A stretch of DNA of 64,000 bases from NCBI RefSeq assembly GCF_026151205.1, contig NC_087074.1:14568667-14632666 (forward strand). Reading direction: 5' to 3'. The DNA comes from Bolinopsis microptera. Lineage: Eukaryota; Ctenophora; Tentaculata; Lobata; Bolinopsidae. This document shows, in pieces, positions 1 through 13,122 of this stretch. Made by a program: the position numbers and the translations under genes. How positions within the stretch are numbered: position 1 is the first letter of the stretch; every line of letters begins with the position of its first letter. The notes under the pieces were generated by a model. That model ran no database searches. It worked only from the letters and a program-made list of their open reading frames with translations, and was not told the DNA's origin.

Positions 1-1194
1 GGCAGGAGTTTTTCAGGCATTAAGACTCATCGGAAGTCGTTCAGCAGATTTATTTTTAGTTCAAAACATTCTAATTTGATGTCAAAGATGACAGGAATAA
101 AAAATAGTTATGTTGAGATTTTTAAGAAATTTGCATAAAATACTCGCCAGCACTGTTATACGAAATTCGGTAAAAAACCCAAAATCGCCATATTCAGGTG
201 CCTTAAAAACCATGTTAAAATTGAATTAGAGATCTGAAATTTTTCAGGGCGTCTAGACGTTGACCAAATCGACTGCAAAAAAAGTTACAGGTTTCAGGAG
301 CATCGGGAAGTGGGTTTTCTAGAACCCCTGTTTTACGATAGATTGTCGTGATATATATATACATACATATTCAGGGATAGACGCTTTGCCAGTCAATTGT
401 AACCTGTATTTAAGTGTCCATAGATTCAAAAGTATAAAAGATACAGCCATTTCCGACCACAGGTCTTGCAAATAATTGTTTACACTTTAGTTTACATTGT
501 ATAAAAAATTATTTGACGTCATAAACACCCCTTGATGACGTCATCAAGTTGTCCGTTTTTAAAACTTGATTTTTAACAAAGTAATAACTTTAAAAATTAA
601 TTTTACACCATTAAGGAGTAATTTTATTCAAAATCTGAGGAAATTTGCATCTTAGATAATTGTTCAAGCATTCTGAAAATCTACCGGAAAGTTTTTTTAG
701 CTTGCTCCTTCATAAAGATATTCGTCATTGAAGTTTGTGCTTTTTTGAAGAATTATTTTATAAAAACGTCAATTTTGCGATTTAGTATTCTCTGGTGTTG
801 GGCCATGCCTTGGGTTGTGGAGCTCAGTTCTGCTTTTTATAGGTATAAATTGTGCATTAGGCTAGTTTTAAAGTTGAAAATCGAAAAGTTGCACACGTGG
901 GGACACGCCCAAATTGATAGAAAATTGCTAAAATCACTGAAAATTGCTGTTTTCGTCATTTTCTGTCAACTTTAGAGTGCCGTTGTGATTACAGTTCTTC
1001 TTGAAATACTTTGAAACTTTGCATGCTTATCAAACTATATATAAAACACCATCATGCAAAAATTTACGGCGATTCAATATTGGATGCGCACGCAACATCC
1101 GCTCAAAGTTTGCACGTGCGAAAGGTGAGAATTTTGCTCATTCGTGATTTCAAACACAAATTTTGCTTTGCCACGACAGTTTAATGTCATTATA
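1..1194. other. Non-coding stretch
   Basis: AT-rich sequence without a convincing exon. The one open frame here (745-975, plus) has no recognisable motif or splice context, and no repeat structure was seen. Confidence 0.5.
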
Positions 1195-1926
1195 TATGAA
1201 TTTAATGCCAACTTGAATGAGTATTAAGTGGCATATTCACTATTCAGTCAGTGATCGACCGATATGCTTCCCTAAACACAAGGAAATGTTTTTAAAGGAA
1301 AAATTTCGAAATCGTTGAAACTTCCTCCTTATTAATGAAGATATCAGTTTATATTTCGACTTTATAAAGTACCCTGACATTATAATCAAAAAGAGATGAT
1401 ATTTTACCAAAACCCATAATCATGGGTAGAGTGGACCGCTGCCAGTGTCTCTCTTTCCCAAACAAAAGGAAATGATATTAATTTGATTGACCGTTCTCAA
1501 ATGCAAAATGATACCGAGAATGAAATCGGTCGCTCGCTTTTCCCATCCATTTACAATTGTAATAGATTAACTTTAAGAAGAACTGCCCAAAGGCAGCTGT
1601 ACTCGGCAATAAAGATTCAATAAACTTCAGCTTATTCAATAAGTTATAACTACCACCCTTGTCCCTTATCCCGAAATACTAGGTATCGACCCGAACGCAA
1701 CCCAAAGAGATTTTTACAGCATCTGATTGATGTAATCAATCGAAACTTATTTATACAATTCGTAAGCCGTGAATGAATGGGAAAAGCGAGCGACCGATTT
1801 CATTCTCGGTATCATTTTGCATTTGAGAACGGTCAATCAAATTAATATCATTTCCTTTTATTTTGTTTGGGAAAGAGAGACACTGGCAGCGGTCCACTCT
1901 ACCCATGATTATGGGTTTTGGTAAAT
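1195..1926. mobile_element. Foldback MITE-like element, copy A
   Basis: Two long inverted arms face each other. The left arm (about 1400-1556) begins TTTTACCAAAACCCATAATC, and the right arm (about 1774-1926) is its near-exact complement ending GGGTTTTGGTAAA. Similarity to a second copy at 44658-45128, on the opposite strand, extends left of the TIR to about 1195, so the repeated unit is larger than the hairpin. No transposase frame is visible. It is best read as a non-autonomous DNA element; superfamily and target duplication are not clear. Confidence 0.75.
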
Positions 1927-2548
1927 ATTAAATACGCATATTGGTAACATTGGTGTCCGTGTTGTCTAAACGATCGAACGGTCGAATGAGAGGTCACAGC
2001 GAGTCAATCAACTATTTGCAGACGGATGGAACGATATTTGCAATAAACCTCCTTTCGCGCTAGGTGGTCTATTGGCCACTAAAGGCAGTCTTTTGGTTGG
2101 TGGTCACGAGTGCTTCAAGTTCAATACTCAACCACCACCCTTTTATTGAAATAGCCATCTTTTCTGGTCCATGTTAAATAGATTGTTGCAATTTATCTGG
2201 TAACGCGTTAATGGTACCTAACGCGCGATGTAGCTGGTAGCTGCAGTATAATATAAGAGCTGACCTCTAACTTTCTCTAACTCAGTTCCGATTTAGGTCA
2301 ATTCCTTGATCTAACTGAAATTATTATTTTTAAATAATAGTGTGTTTAAAAACACACTATTATTTAAGTCGCCACTGCACCGCACTCGAGCTTACCTTTT
2401 ATTACGAGCGTCAAATGGGCGAGGTCCATTTAAAATGTCAGGGTTATATTAGAATTTTGGAGTAAAATATCGCTTTCATTTGCCATGTTTAAACGACTAA
2501 ACGTCCAGCTCCAAGCCGTCTAATAGATCAGTTGCGTGAACAGGGGAT

Positions 2549-3430
2549 TTGTAACGCACGGTATAAAATAAATAACGGAACAGCTGAACTCAGTTCTGAG
2601 TTCAGTTGATTGCTTCAGTTAATTCAAAGTTTATATCTTCCGTTTGCTGACGTGGGCATGTTGCCAAAGTAGGCTGTGACAGCTGGTGACAACGACGTTA
2701 AAGCTTAAATACTTCTATCAAAATGTGTGTTTAAAATGCTCTACAATAGCAGAAGTTAACAACTCCCTTTTAAATCGGAGACCCTAACGAGCTGCGAGGT
2801 ATTTAACGCAACTACTCCATTTCACCGATTTCCCTTGAGAGCCCCTGGTTTAATTTTCAAGATTTATACACCGGCCCTCAGTGCACATTGCACTGGCTCT
2901 CAGTGCACATTGCACTGGCTCTCAGCAAGTTTTGTAACGCACGGTATAATATAAATAACGGAACAGCTGAACTCAGTTCTGAGTTCAGTTGATTGCTTCA
3001 GTTAATTTAAAGTTTACATCTTCCGTTTGCTGACGTGGGCATGTTGCCAAAGACTGTGACAGCTGGTGACAACGACATTTAAGCTTAAATAAAAAATACT
3101 TCGATAAAAAATGTATCCCTGGAATCAGGAAGCAGTGATTAATCGCTTCCTCTTTAATACTACTTGTAAACACCACTTTAAATACCACTGGTTCCAGGTT
3201 CCTTGTTAATACTACTAGTTTAAGAGAGAGGCTGCATCTCGACTTAATTATAAATTTATTAAACGGATTAAACGGATTTAATCTCACTTTTAAATCGGAT
3301 ACCCTAGCGAGCTGAGAGGTATTTAACGCAACTACTCCATTTCAACGATTTCCCTTGAGAGCCCCTGGTTTAATTTTCAAGATTTATGCACCAGCCCTCA
3401 GTGCACATTGCACTGGCTCTCAGTGCACAT
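2549..3430 (+). repeat. Tandem duplication, ~380-bp unit
   Basis: A block beginning TTTGTAACGCACGGTATAA near 2549 is repeated from about 2931. Shared parts include a palindromic AACTCAGTTCTGAGTT segment, a stretch ending TGACAGCTGGTGACAACGAC, and the tail that runs into the 22-bp minisatellite. The second copy carries an extra ~100 bp near 3110-3290. No gene is supported. Confidence 0.8.
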
Positions 3431-3524
3431 TGCACTGGCCCTCAGTGCACATTGCACTGGCTCTCAGTGCACACTGCACTGGCTCTCAGTGCACATTGCA
3501 CTGGCCCTCAGTGCACATTGCACA
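3390..3524 (+). repeat. 22-bp minisatellite
   Basis: About six head-to-tail copies of a 22-bp unit centred on the near-palindrome GTGCACATTGCAC, separated by TGGCTCTCA or TGGCCCTCA. Two further units lie at about 2876-2925. The open frame across the array is a by-product of a 22-bp period lacking stop codons. Confidence 0.9.
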
Positions 3525-3807
3525 ACTAAGCAAAAGCCCTGATTCATTCAGTGTGTCTGGTAGATTATCTGGTAGAGTATATTTATTTTTATTTTTGTAA
3601 AGTATTCATGAGCGAGAACAGTTAAATTTTAGTAGTAGGGGTAAGAGTCTGAGCACATTTAGCTTTTTTAAATAATGGGGTTACATATTGTGTGATCGTT
3701 ATCGGGTTTTCTAAAATATACACGCACAACTTTGTCCAAGATTTAGCGCTGGGTATACGTACTACTTATGTTTGGGACGAAGTCAGAGGTCAAAGTGACT
3801 ATTCCAT

Positions 3808-4180
3808 ATAACTTTAGTGCACCTCAATTAAATCTAAATCCAATTCAATCAAAATTCAATTCGATCAAATTTCAATTCGATCAAATTTCAATTCGATCAA
3901 AATTCAACAATTATTCATTATATACAAAGGTGTGTTAATGCCAAAAAGATATTAAAATTCTTTGTCCACGTGTGAATCACATGTTAGGGAGCGCCCAAGC
4001 CACATAAATCACGTGATGATTAAACTTCGAACTTTAGTGCACCTAAATTAAATCTAAATCCAATTCAATCAAAATTTCAATTCAATCAAAATTCAACAAT
4101 TATTCATTATTATATATACAAAGGTGTGGTACTGTTAATGCCAAAAAGATACTAACATTTTCTGTCTACGTGTGAATTAG
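3808..4180 (+). repeat. ~220-bp tandem duplication with AATTCAATC micro-repeats
   Basis: Copy 1 (about 3808-3975) and copy 2 (about 4028-4180) share ACTTTAGTGCACCT, a run of AATTCAATC/AATTCGATC motifs, and a tail containing ATGCCAAAAAGATA. No coding evidence. Confidence 0.8.
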
Positions 4181-4589
4181 GAAGTTTCAGTTATGCTCAA
4201 TGATAACATTCTATGTGGAATGAGTTTGAGTATCAAGACTCAAGAGTCATCATTGTTATCGCCACTCGACTGTGTTTTTTTTCTTTTTGTTGTTGTTGAT
4301 GTAGATTGTAGAGCTACTTGCCATTTAGGTCCAGGATCATTATTATAATACATAAAGCCGGACTTCTAGGCATGGTGCTTGGTTGTGGGACACACTCAAC
4401 TAAGTAACGTTGAGAGACCTCAAATCTCCCAAAAGAGATATCAACAGAGTTTGAGCCAATCGACTGTGTTATTTGCTGTTTTAATCGCCTTGATGCTGTT
4501 TTGCATATTACATATAGTGACTTTAAAACGGGCTTCTCCGTCTCGCAGCTCGCCTCACTCAATTAATTTACGATAGATAACGAGGCGTG

Positions 4590-4697
4590 AGATTATAGTA
4601 GATTATAGTAGATCATAGTAGATTATAGTAGATTATAGTCTGATGATAGTAGATTATAGTAGATTATAGTCTGATGATATTAGATTATAGTAGACTA
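4590..4697 (+). repeat. 10-bp minisatellite (GATTATAGTA)
   Basis: Roughly ten copies of GATTATAGTA, some replaced by GTCTGATGAT variants. A short related piece recurs at about 5292-5320. Confidence 0.85.
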
Positions 4698-6071
<1,374 letters not shown>

Positions 6072-6386
6072 ACTTTTGAATTATGATGTAAATGATTTTA
6101 TCAAAAAAATACAAATCGTGCAGACCTAGAAATTACTCCAATTTATTATATCAAGTTTAACGAGATTTGAAAATAAACATAACCCACCTAAGCGGTTGTT
6201 GGGATTACGTTTGAAGACTGCGCGTAGCAAGCTCTGAGCTTTTGATGACAGGAATTGAGGCATTCCTAGTTTCGCCCTGAAAAGTTAGAAATTCAGTATT
6301 TTAAAAGTGATATATTTATTTTTAAGCTTTCAAGCTGTAGACTATTTGGTATTTTGTTTTCTATATTGAATATTCTATTAGACTTT

Positions 6387-7038
6387 GGGGGGGGGGGGGG
6401 GGGGGGGCCAACCATATTAAAGTATATTAAAATGTAGGATTTTTTCCAATTTTGACCCGGGGATATACTTTAATATACTTTAATATACTTTAATATACTT
6501 TAATATACTTTAATATACTTTAATGTACTTTAATATACTTTAATATACCTACATTTTCTCCATTAAAATTTTGAATCCATGTTACTTACCATATACTTGA
6601 CCAATTTATGAGCCAAAATATATGAATTATGAGTTCAGAGGACTAGCAACTGGCTTATCTTCTAATCTACTAATTGTAGGTATATTAAAGTATATTAAAA
6701 TGTAGGTTTTTTTTCCAATTTTGACCCGGGATATACTTTAATATACTTTAATATACTTTAATATACCTACATTATAAAAAATTATGTGAAAAATTTTGTT
6801 TTATTTAATGTATATATTAGATTTACCTTTCATGTAAAGTTAGTCTTGTTCAAAGATATTGATACTTGACTAATTTATGAGCCAAAATATATGAAGTATG
6901 AGTTCAGGGGACCAGTAATTGGCTTATCTTCTAATCTACTAATTGTAGGTATATTAAAGTATATTAAAATGTAGGATGTTTTCCGATTTTGACCCGGGGA
7001 TATACTTTAATATACTTTAATATGGTTGGCCCCCCCCC
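6387..7038. mobile_element. TIR element with G-run/C-run termini and AGACTTT duplication
   Basis: The left end is 21 G followed by CCAACCATATTAAAGTATATT. The right end is the complement, AATATACTTTAATATGGTTGG, followed by nine C. The heptamer AGACTTT abuts both ends (6380-6386 and 7039-7045), as expected of a target-site duplication. Inside are three palindromic modules of TATACTTTAA decamers around a TTTTGACCCGGGG core, and two copies of a ~130-bp spacer (near 6590 and 6860). There is no coding capacity. The superfamily is unknown; a 7-bp duplication is compatible with several DNA-transposon families. Confidence 0.75.
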
Positions 7039-7137
7039 AGACTTTTACTTAAGTCTAGTTATACATTACTTTATCATATTTTATTGATCTTAGGTGCAGT
7101 ATTATATATTGCCAGATACCAGTTCAATTTGTAACGG

Positions 7138-7458
7138 AGTTTTATCAAGAAATCATAACACATTGCACTAAAATTACATGTGACGGTGACACGTCACAGA
7201 TATGACATCGCTTATAATAGAGTAATAGTCCGTCAAAGTAATATTGATTCGAGGTTTTAAGTCTTTTAAAAAACCGAGCCTTTATCAGTTATCAAGCCAG
7301 AAAAACCAAAAAGCTTTTTAATATTTATCGTCTCATCAAGAAATCCTAACACATTGCACTAAAATTACATGTGACGGTGACACGTGCACAGATAAGACAT
7401 CGCTTATATCGCCTCAAAGTAATATTGATTCGATGTTTTAAGTCTTTTAAAAAAAACA
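7138..7458 (+). repeat. ~195-bp tandem duplication
   Basis: The block ATCAAGAAATC..ACATTGCACTAAAATTACA..GTGACGGTGACACGT..TTTTAAGTCTTTTAAAA occurs at about 7143-7276 and again at about 7334-7458, with small indels. Confidence 0.8.
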
Positions 7459-7671
7459 TCCCAAAAAAAAATTGGGCCCCCCCCCTTCCAACTTTTTTTT
7501 CATCTGCGATCTTTTCTCCGTCTTTGTCTCGATCTGAATAAATTTCATAGTAACATTATTTTAATGATACGATGTTTTAAATTTCATCACATTACGCATT
7601 GCAATACTAATAACTACTGTATAAATCTAGGTAATGTTTAATGCGAGTACTAATAGAATAAATCTGACTAA

Positions 7672-9388
7672 ATAGAACGTGGTTTCCTCCTTCGTCATCG
7701 CCGGATCCCAGAGCCTCCTTCGCAACCTTTATTGGACCTGCCACCTCGACTCCTTTAGAAAGGGTGAGGGCGACAACTCCATTACTTGCTGGTTCACCAG
7801 CACTGCATCTTTCTTAACATCGATCACAGCTATGCGAGGAGACTTGAAAATCTTGTTCTTGACAACAGTTTGCTTAACAACGTAACAGTCTGAGTCACCA
7901 AACTGATCGGTCGATCTATTTATAGGTTAGATTTGTGAGGTGGCTTGTGTTCTTTTTAATGTACAAATGATGAAATAAATTCAGAAAGATTAATAATGTA
8001 TGATGTCGAAAAATTTTGAGTATGGTAGAAAATTCCTCACAAAAAAAAATCAAAACAATGTACCCGTCACAGATCTTGCTGGCGAACTGGTTCAGTGTCG
8101 GTTATCAGCGTTTTAAAGTCGACTTTCACAAGGTTAGACACGGTGTTTAGGACGCTCTGGGCCACTGCCTCGGAGATTTCCCCGCTTTTGACGATGGATT
8201 TTAGAACATTAGACACCGCCTCACCGTCACCGATACCGTTCTTACCTCTTTATTTGACATACTTCTCCGATCTGTGCCGTCTTATCTTCATATCGAGGCA
8301 GTCTGAGGATAAATGTAGTTAATGACCGGCCATCAACTTAAACATTGGAAAATTAAACTATGGTTTTAAGCTAGTTGTATATGGATACATATTTAACTTT
8401 TTGTTAACTTTTTAACTGACATGAGTCATACTAAACTTTTCGTTTGGCTAGTTGTTCTATACTATCGTATTTTTAGTGTTCTTGCCAATAGTAAGTCCCC
8501 TCCACATATAACTCCTGTTCCTCCTTCATCTTGCAAGTGAAACACCGCCGTGAAGTCCATCAAACTGACATTCTGTACTGGAGCTTTTACCGAGCCCCAG
8601 CCACAGTGGCTGGAATGTTCCGTACTGCGTTCGATATGTTCAGAAACACAGCCTTGTCCAATACCACTGAAACATAGATCATTTTATTTTTAAAATTAAA
8701 AAAAATTCATATTGCACTCTAAAAGTAGAAGGAGTAAAAAAAGGGTGCATATGCGATGTCCCCCGGGTCCACTCTTGACTCTACCCAATTTTTGTTTGCT
8801 TCAAAAATTCAAAATGTAAAATACGAAGTTTAATTTCGAGCATCTTATTAACCTCAAGCATAAGATATCATACTAAAACTTGTAACCTGGTTTTGGCAAC
8901 TAACCTGTTTTGGACAACTCACCTGGTTTTGGACAACTTACCTGGTTTGGACTATAGGCTCCGCTAGATAAGTAAAAGCGTCTCCAGACGTGCATGTCAC
9001 TTCACTGCTCCCTTTGTTGAGAGCTCCCAGAGTACAGCATGTTAACTTCACACGTGTTGAGCACACTCCACCTCGTTACAGTGTATCACAAGCCTGATAC
9101 ACACTTTTGGTGAGGGTGAAAACGCCATATCTTTCCTGCATCATCGGGGGAGGTGTTATGGAGAAGTTAGACCAGGAAGGCTTGCTCCCAGTCGAGTTTG
9201 TATTTTAGAGTTTCGCCGAAGTGTGTTGATCCATACTTTCCTGCATTGTACTTCCAAGCAGAGTATAAGGACTTGTCCAGGTTATCTAGACTCTGCAAAC
9301 TCGCTTGTTGGTTAACTTTAAAGGTACTTAGGCCCAGGCCCCATTCTACTACGCATCGTCCATCAGGTTGCACTGGTAACCAACCTGT
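7672..9388 (-). CDS. Candidate exons of an unidentified gene, partly GAIN-like (partial)
   Basis: Several minus-strand segments read like exons of one gene, 5' to 3'. (1) 9388 to ~9166 has acceptor-like ACACAG and encodes ..QPDGRCVVEWGLGLSTF.. (2) ~9075 to ~8946 is Cys-containing (VKLTCCTLG..SSEVTCTSGD) and ends at a CAG|GTAAGT donor. (3) 8666-8591 runs from TTTCAG to CG|GTAAAA and encodes VLDKAVFLNISNAVRNIP.. (4) 8247 to ~8068 joins in the correct phase and encodes ..EAVSNVLKSIVKSGEIS..VLNTVSNLVKVD.. (5) ~7920-7672 encodes ..SDCYVVKQTVVKNK.. and then, after a frame change near 7805, ..SNGVVALTLSKGVEV.. The helical repeat in (3) and (4), followed by a beta-type segment, resembles the GAIN region of adhesion-type receptors; that is my inference from pattern alone. 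Segment 4 hits a stop at 8067, and the frame change in 5 may be a sequence error or decay. Confidence 0.3.
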
Positions 9389-9400
9389 GTGGTATTTAAT

Positions 9401-9528
9401 AAAGTGACGTCACGTCTGGTATAAGTGCGTCACGTCTGGTTAAGTGACGTCACGTCTGGTATGAATTGACGTCACGTCCTGGTATTAAGTGACGTCACGT
9501 CTGGTTATTAAGTGACTCACGAGAACTG
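9401..9528 (+). repeat. Minisatellite of CRE-like sites
   Basis: Five to six copies of a ~22-26-bp unit, TAAGTGACGTCACGTCTGGT. Four copies hold the full palindrome TGACGTCA, the consensus for CREB/ATF-type bZIP factors. It lies just 5' of the minus-strand exon candidate ending at 9388. Regulatory use is inference. Confidence 0.8.
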
Positions 9529-11007
9529 AGAGAAATGAATCTCAATCAGTGTGAATTTTTGTGATAGCACACCTCCGCAATCAATGTAATACAAGGTGGT
9601 CCTATATTATTGGATTTACGGTATAAAAACACGACAGTGAAGCAGAGACTCCCCTGACAATAATTCTATATGCCATTATATTTTATACTATCGATTTGTG
9701 CTGTTTAGAGTCAGTATATAAACGAGTCAAACAGCATACAAACAGATTAATCAGCCAGACTTAAGATTCGTATCTAAAGATTCTAAGAACTGGTTGTTAC
9801 TTTCACCCAGCTCGGTTTCAGTCCTAGTGCATTCTGGTGGAGTGTTTATAGCTAATCAAACAATCCATCAGAAATATCGTTTTTATATCAATTTAACCCA
9901 AGCACGTACCAACTCAATAACAGATCAATTTGGGATCATATAACCTTTGGTCCCAAAACATGACTTATAAGCTGTAAACAAGCCCGACCGGAACCAATGT
10001 CCACTGTACTTTAATCTATAACACCTGCCTCCTGGTCCAATGAGCTGGGCATATAAGTAACTGCTAGAACAAAGTCCTCTTCATTAACAAACTATACAAT
10101 CGTTCTTGTTGATCAGGATTTTCTGTCCCAATTCGGTATAAAGTCTCCTATGTTACCGGTGTTATTATGCCAGCAACCTGACATTACTAAGGTAAGTAAC
10201 ATTTTTCACAACGATAAACCCCCTTTTGAGTCTTGGTATTTCGTTTAAATTTGATAAGCGACAATCATTCTATTATGAAAAATTGAATATGTATCTTGAT
10301 TCAAAGTCATTTCAAAACTAGAGATTAGGGTTAAAATGATAATGTAAGATCTTACTAATACCTTCGTGTTGCAGAGTGCAGTAAGTACGCTATGAAAACG
10401 ATAACCAAGCTTCATGGTAAACGCTGAACATTCTTACCTGGAATAGACAAAAACTTTTTGATTGATGTTTAATGATCTCAGAGGACTTTGAAGACGTTCA
10501 ACCGAAATTAAGAAAATTTCGTATGCAGAGCCAGACACTAGAAATAGAATACCCTTTATGATCTTTTTCTTCGACATCTTTCACTGTGAATAAAGTTCGT
10601 TACTATGTACTAACCATTAACGCTGTTCAAATATGAGAGCGAGCCAAGGAAACTCCGCTGAATCCTGCCACTGATAGACGATAAAAGTTTACTAAAAGGA
10701 CCGATTGATCTAGCGTGTCATTAGCGCCCATCACCTTGCTCGATCCAGGTAAAGCATTCACCATTTTTGAAGCTGTAGTCTTTTATTCTACAGAATGCAT
10801 AAAATATCACGGCGCCTAACGAACATTTCATTGTTCGAGATAACTAATGCTCGATCTAGGTCTTGTGTGAGAAGAATCAGTTCCTCGTCTTCTAGTGCTG
10901 CAGATTTGAATATTTATCGAGAGAATCGGGTCTCGTCTTCTAGTGCTGCAGATTTGAATATTTATTGTTACTAGAAAACCGCCGAGAGCTTTGTAGTACA
11001 CGGCATG
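9529..11007. other. Non-coding stretch left of the 4-kb array
   Basis: No secure exon. A direct repeat, TCTAGTGCTGCAGATTTGAA, occurs twice (about 10893 and 10940) just before the array begins. The expected downstream part of GFM1 is not here. Confidence 0.4.
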
Positions 11008-13122
11008 TAATAAAGATGGCAGAATCGTGAATGGCAGCTAACTTACTTATAGGCCATTTGTATGAGATCAAGTTAGTCATGCTCGGCATTAAACTTATAA
11101 GCATTGCCCAACATACCTAAGAATCTAAGATAAAGAGTCGGAGTTATTTCTTACGATGAACAAAGTTGGTGTGATTATTACTGATCAAGAAACAATGAAA
11201 ACTACTCGTTACTTTATAATTTGGTCCAAAAAAGGTTTATTGACACTCCATAAAGAAATAAAAAACGGTAACAACTCATATTCCATTATCTATCATGTAT
11301 AAAACAACATAAAAACCGTTCTTTACAATAATAGACCGGATCTAATTAAACAACATTACAGCTCAATCGTAGTATTGTAAAACTTCTATTTTAATTTTGG
11401 TCTATTGGAAAAAATTTGTTTAGTTTTTACAACTACGAATATAATACTATAATAACTTATCGTATCAAATAAATAAATTAGACAGAACTCAATTAATACA
11501 TTTCCAGAATGGAGGGAAAATTAACCCGATTTTTAGATCAATAACAACTACGTTACCAAATATTTCAAAACTGACAAATCTATTACAATTATTGATTAAT
11601 ATCATTATGTAATGGAGGGAAGCGTTTTAACCAGGTGTAGCTAGTCCACATCCCCTAGCTCTATAATAAGAAGTAAAATGTTTCAATTCTAACTGAAAAG
11701 CTCAAATATAATAAATCACAATCTATTATAGAAATTAGGGATTCACCGACATGATGAAGAACCAGTTCTGGAGTAGCCCGAATCAATGCCACCACAGGAT
11801 CGGTTAACTATATAAGACTCCCAGACAATGTCCAAAGCAAATCGGTATCACGGGTGATGTGTTGTTTCACTAATAACAGTTTTCACTTCAAAGTATCATA
11901 TCAATCTTTGTCAAAATTCAACTTATTATAGATTTAATCAAAAAGTTTTATACCAAAATGCGGTTCTTAGGCGCATGCAATGTTAGACAGTTACTTGATT
12001 TATAACTTAATTACAGCATACGGAAATATTTACCCTTCTGTTAAGGCAAACGCAGAAAGCAGATAGATCTTCTAAATTTAATTTATACTGTTCTAATGAT
12101 TTTCACAACTTTTAATTCTTTAAAGAAATTGACATAACCCGTGGTATGCGCTGGCAATACCAATTACTTACAAGAACTGTTATTACGATTGCAAGTAACA
12201 AACTAATAAAGTTAAACCATAGAAATTTAACGCATTTTAAGTTTATCAATTAAACGACTACAAACTGTGCTATCTTGTGTCCCTTTCCACTATTTACTGA
12301 AATTTTTGCCACCGCTAACTAAAAAAAGCACCTCTCTCTTCAGATCATAGCATACTGAATGTCCTGACTGATCTTGAGGCTAGTTTTTCTGAAGTTACGT
12401 TGAGTTTGGGACACGAGTCAGGAGCCATGTAAAACTCCTGGTGAGGAGAGTATCTTAGATCTGTAAAGCTAGGTTATGTTCTGTAGTTCCCACCGATAAT
12501 CCGGGGAGCATACACGCACTGTCCCTATCGAGTCTACATGATCTCCTTACAACCTTGTACCAGATTTCACTCGATAAGTCTGACCCGCCTCACTTGACAA
12601 ACCAGGATCTTGAGGCGGGTGTTCACCACACACCATGAAATGAACTGTTCCTCACGTGACTTGCGGTCAGTTTCACAGAGTAGCCAGCCCTTTGCAGTGT
12701 CTGTGGAGAAGATTGCCAGGTTCTCTCCACTTCAACATCGAGGCATGCCGTATTCTTTTATCTCTCCTGAGAAGAAAAGAATATCGATATGTTTTCTTCC
12801 TTTTATTGTATTTGTAAAACAAAACGTGTTACACAAATTAATGGTGCTTCTGATTGGTTGTCAGTAGAATTACTTACCGATACTGTGACTAGATCAGTAC
12901 TCTGCGTATGGCCAGTGTAGTCCCTGAGGCAAAGTCGAGTAAACCAGCAGCTGGTTTAAGCAACAGTCCAATGAGACCCTTTAGCCTAGTCCGGTCACTG
13001 CCCCGTTCACCCGGTCTTGGTTAAACCCTCTCACATATAGAACTGGGAAATGCTGTAAGCCCTCCGATAAAGTTCCACTTTCTTAACCCCTGCCATCCTG
13101 CACTCAGACAGTACACTTGAAC
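11008..13122 (-). repeat. 4-kb tandem array, leftmost partial unit
   Basis: Similarity to the other units starts near 11008 (TAAAGATGGCAG) and runs to the GFM1/VPS13 junction at 13122. It contains only the VPS13-derived 3' exons and their downstream AT-rich flank. Confidence 0.85.

Noticed and set aside
3355..3600. 81-codon frame with a repeated Cys/His pattern
   Set aside because: It is the 22-bp minisatellite read in rotating phase, not a zinc-binding protein.
10054..10191. Plus-strand open segment ending in a good AAG|GTAAGT donor
   Set aside because: The peptide (..VLVDQDFLSQFGIK..) matched no family I could name and no partner exon was found; a lone donor is weak evidence.
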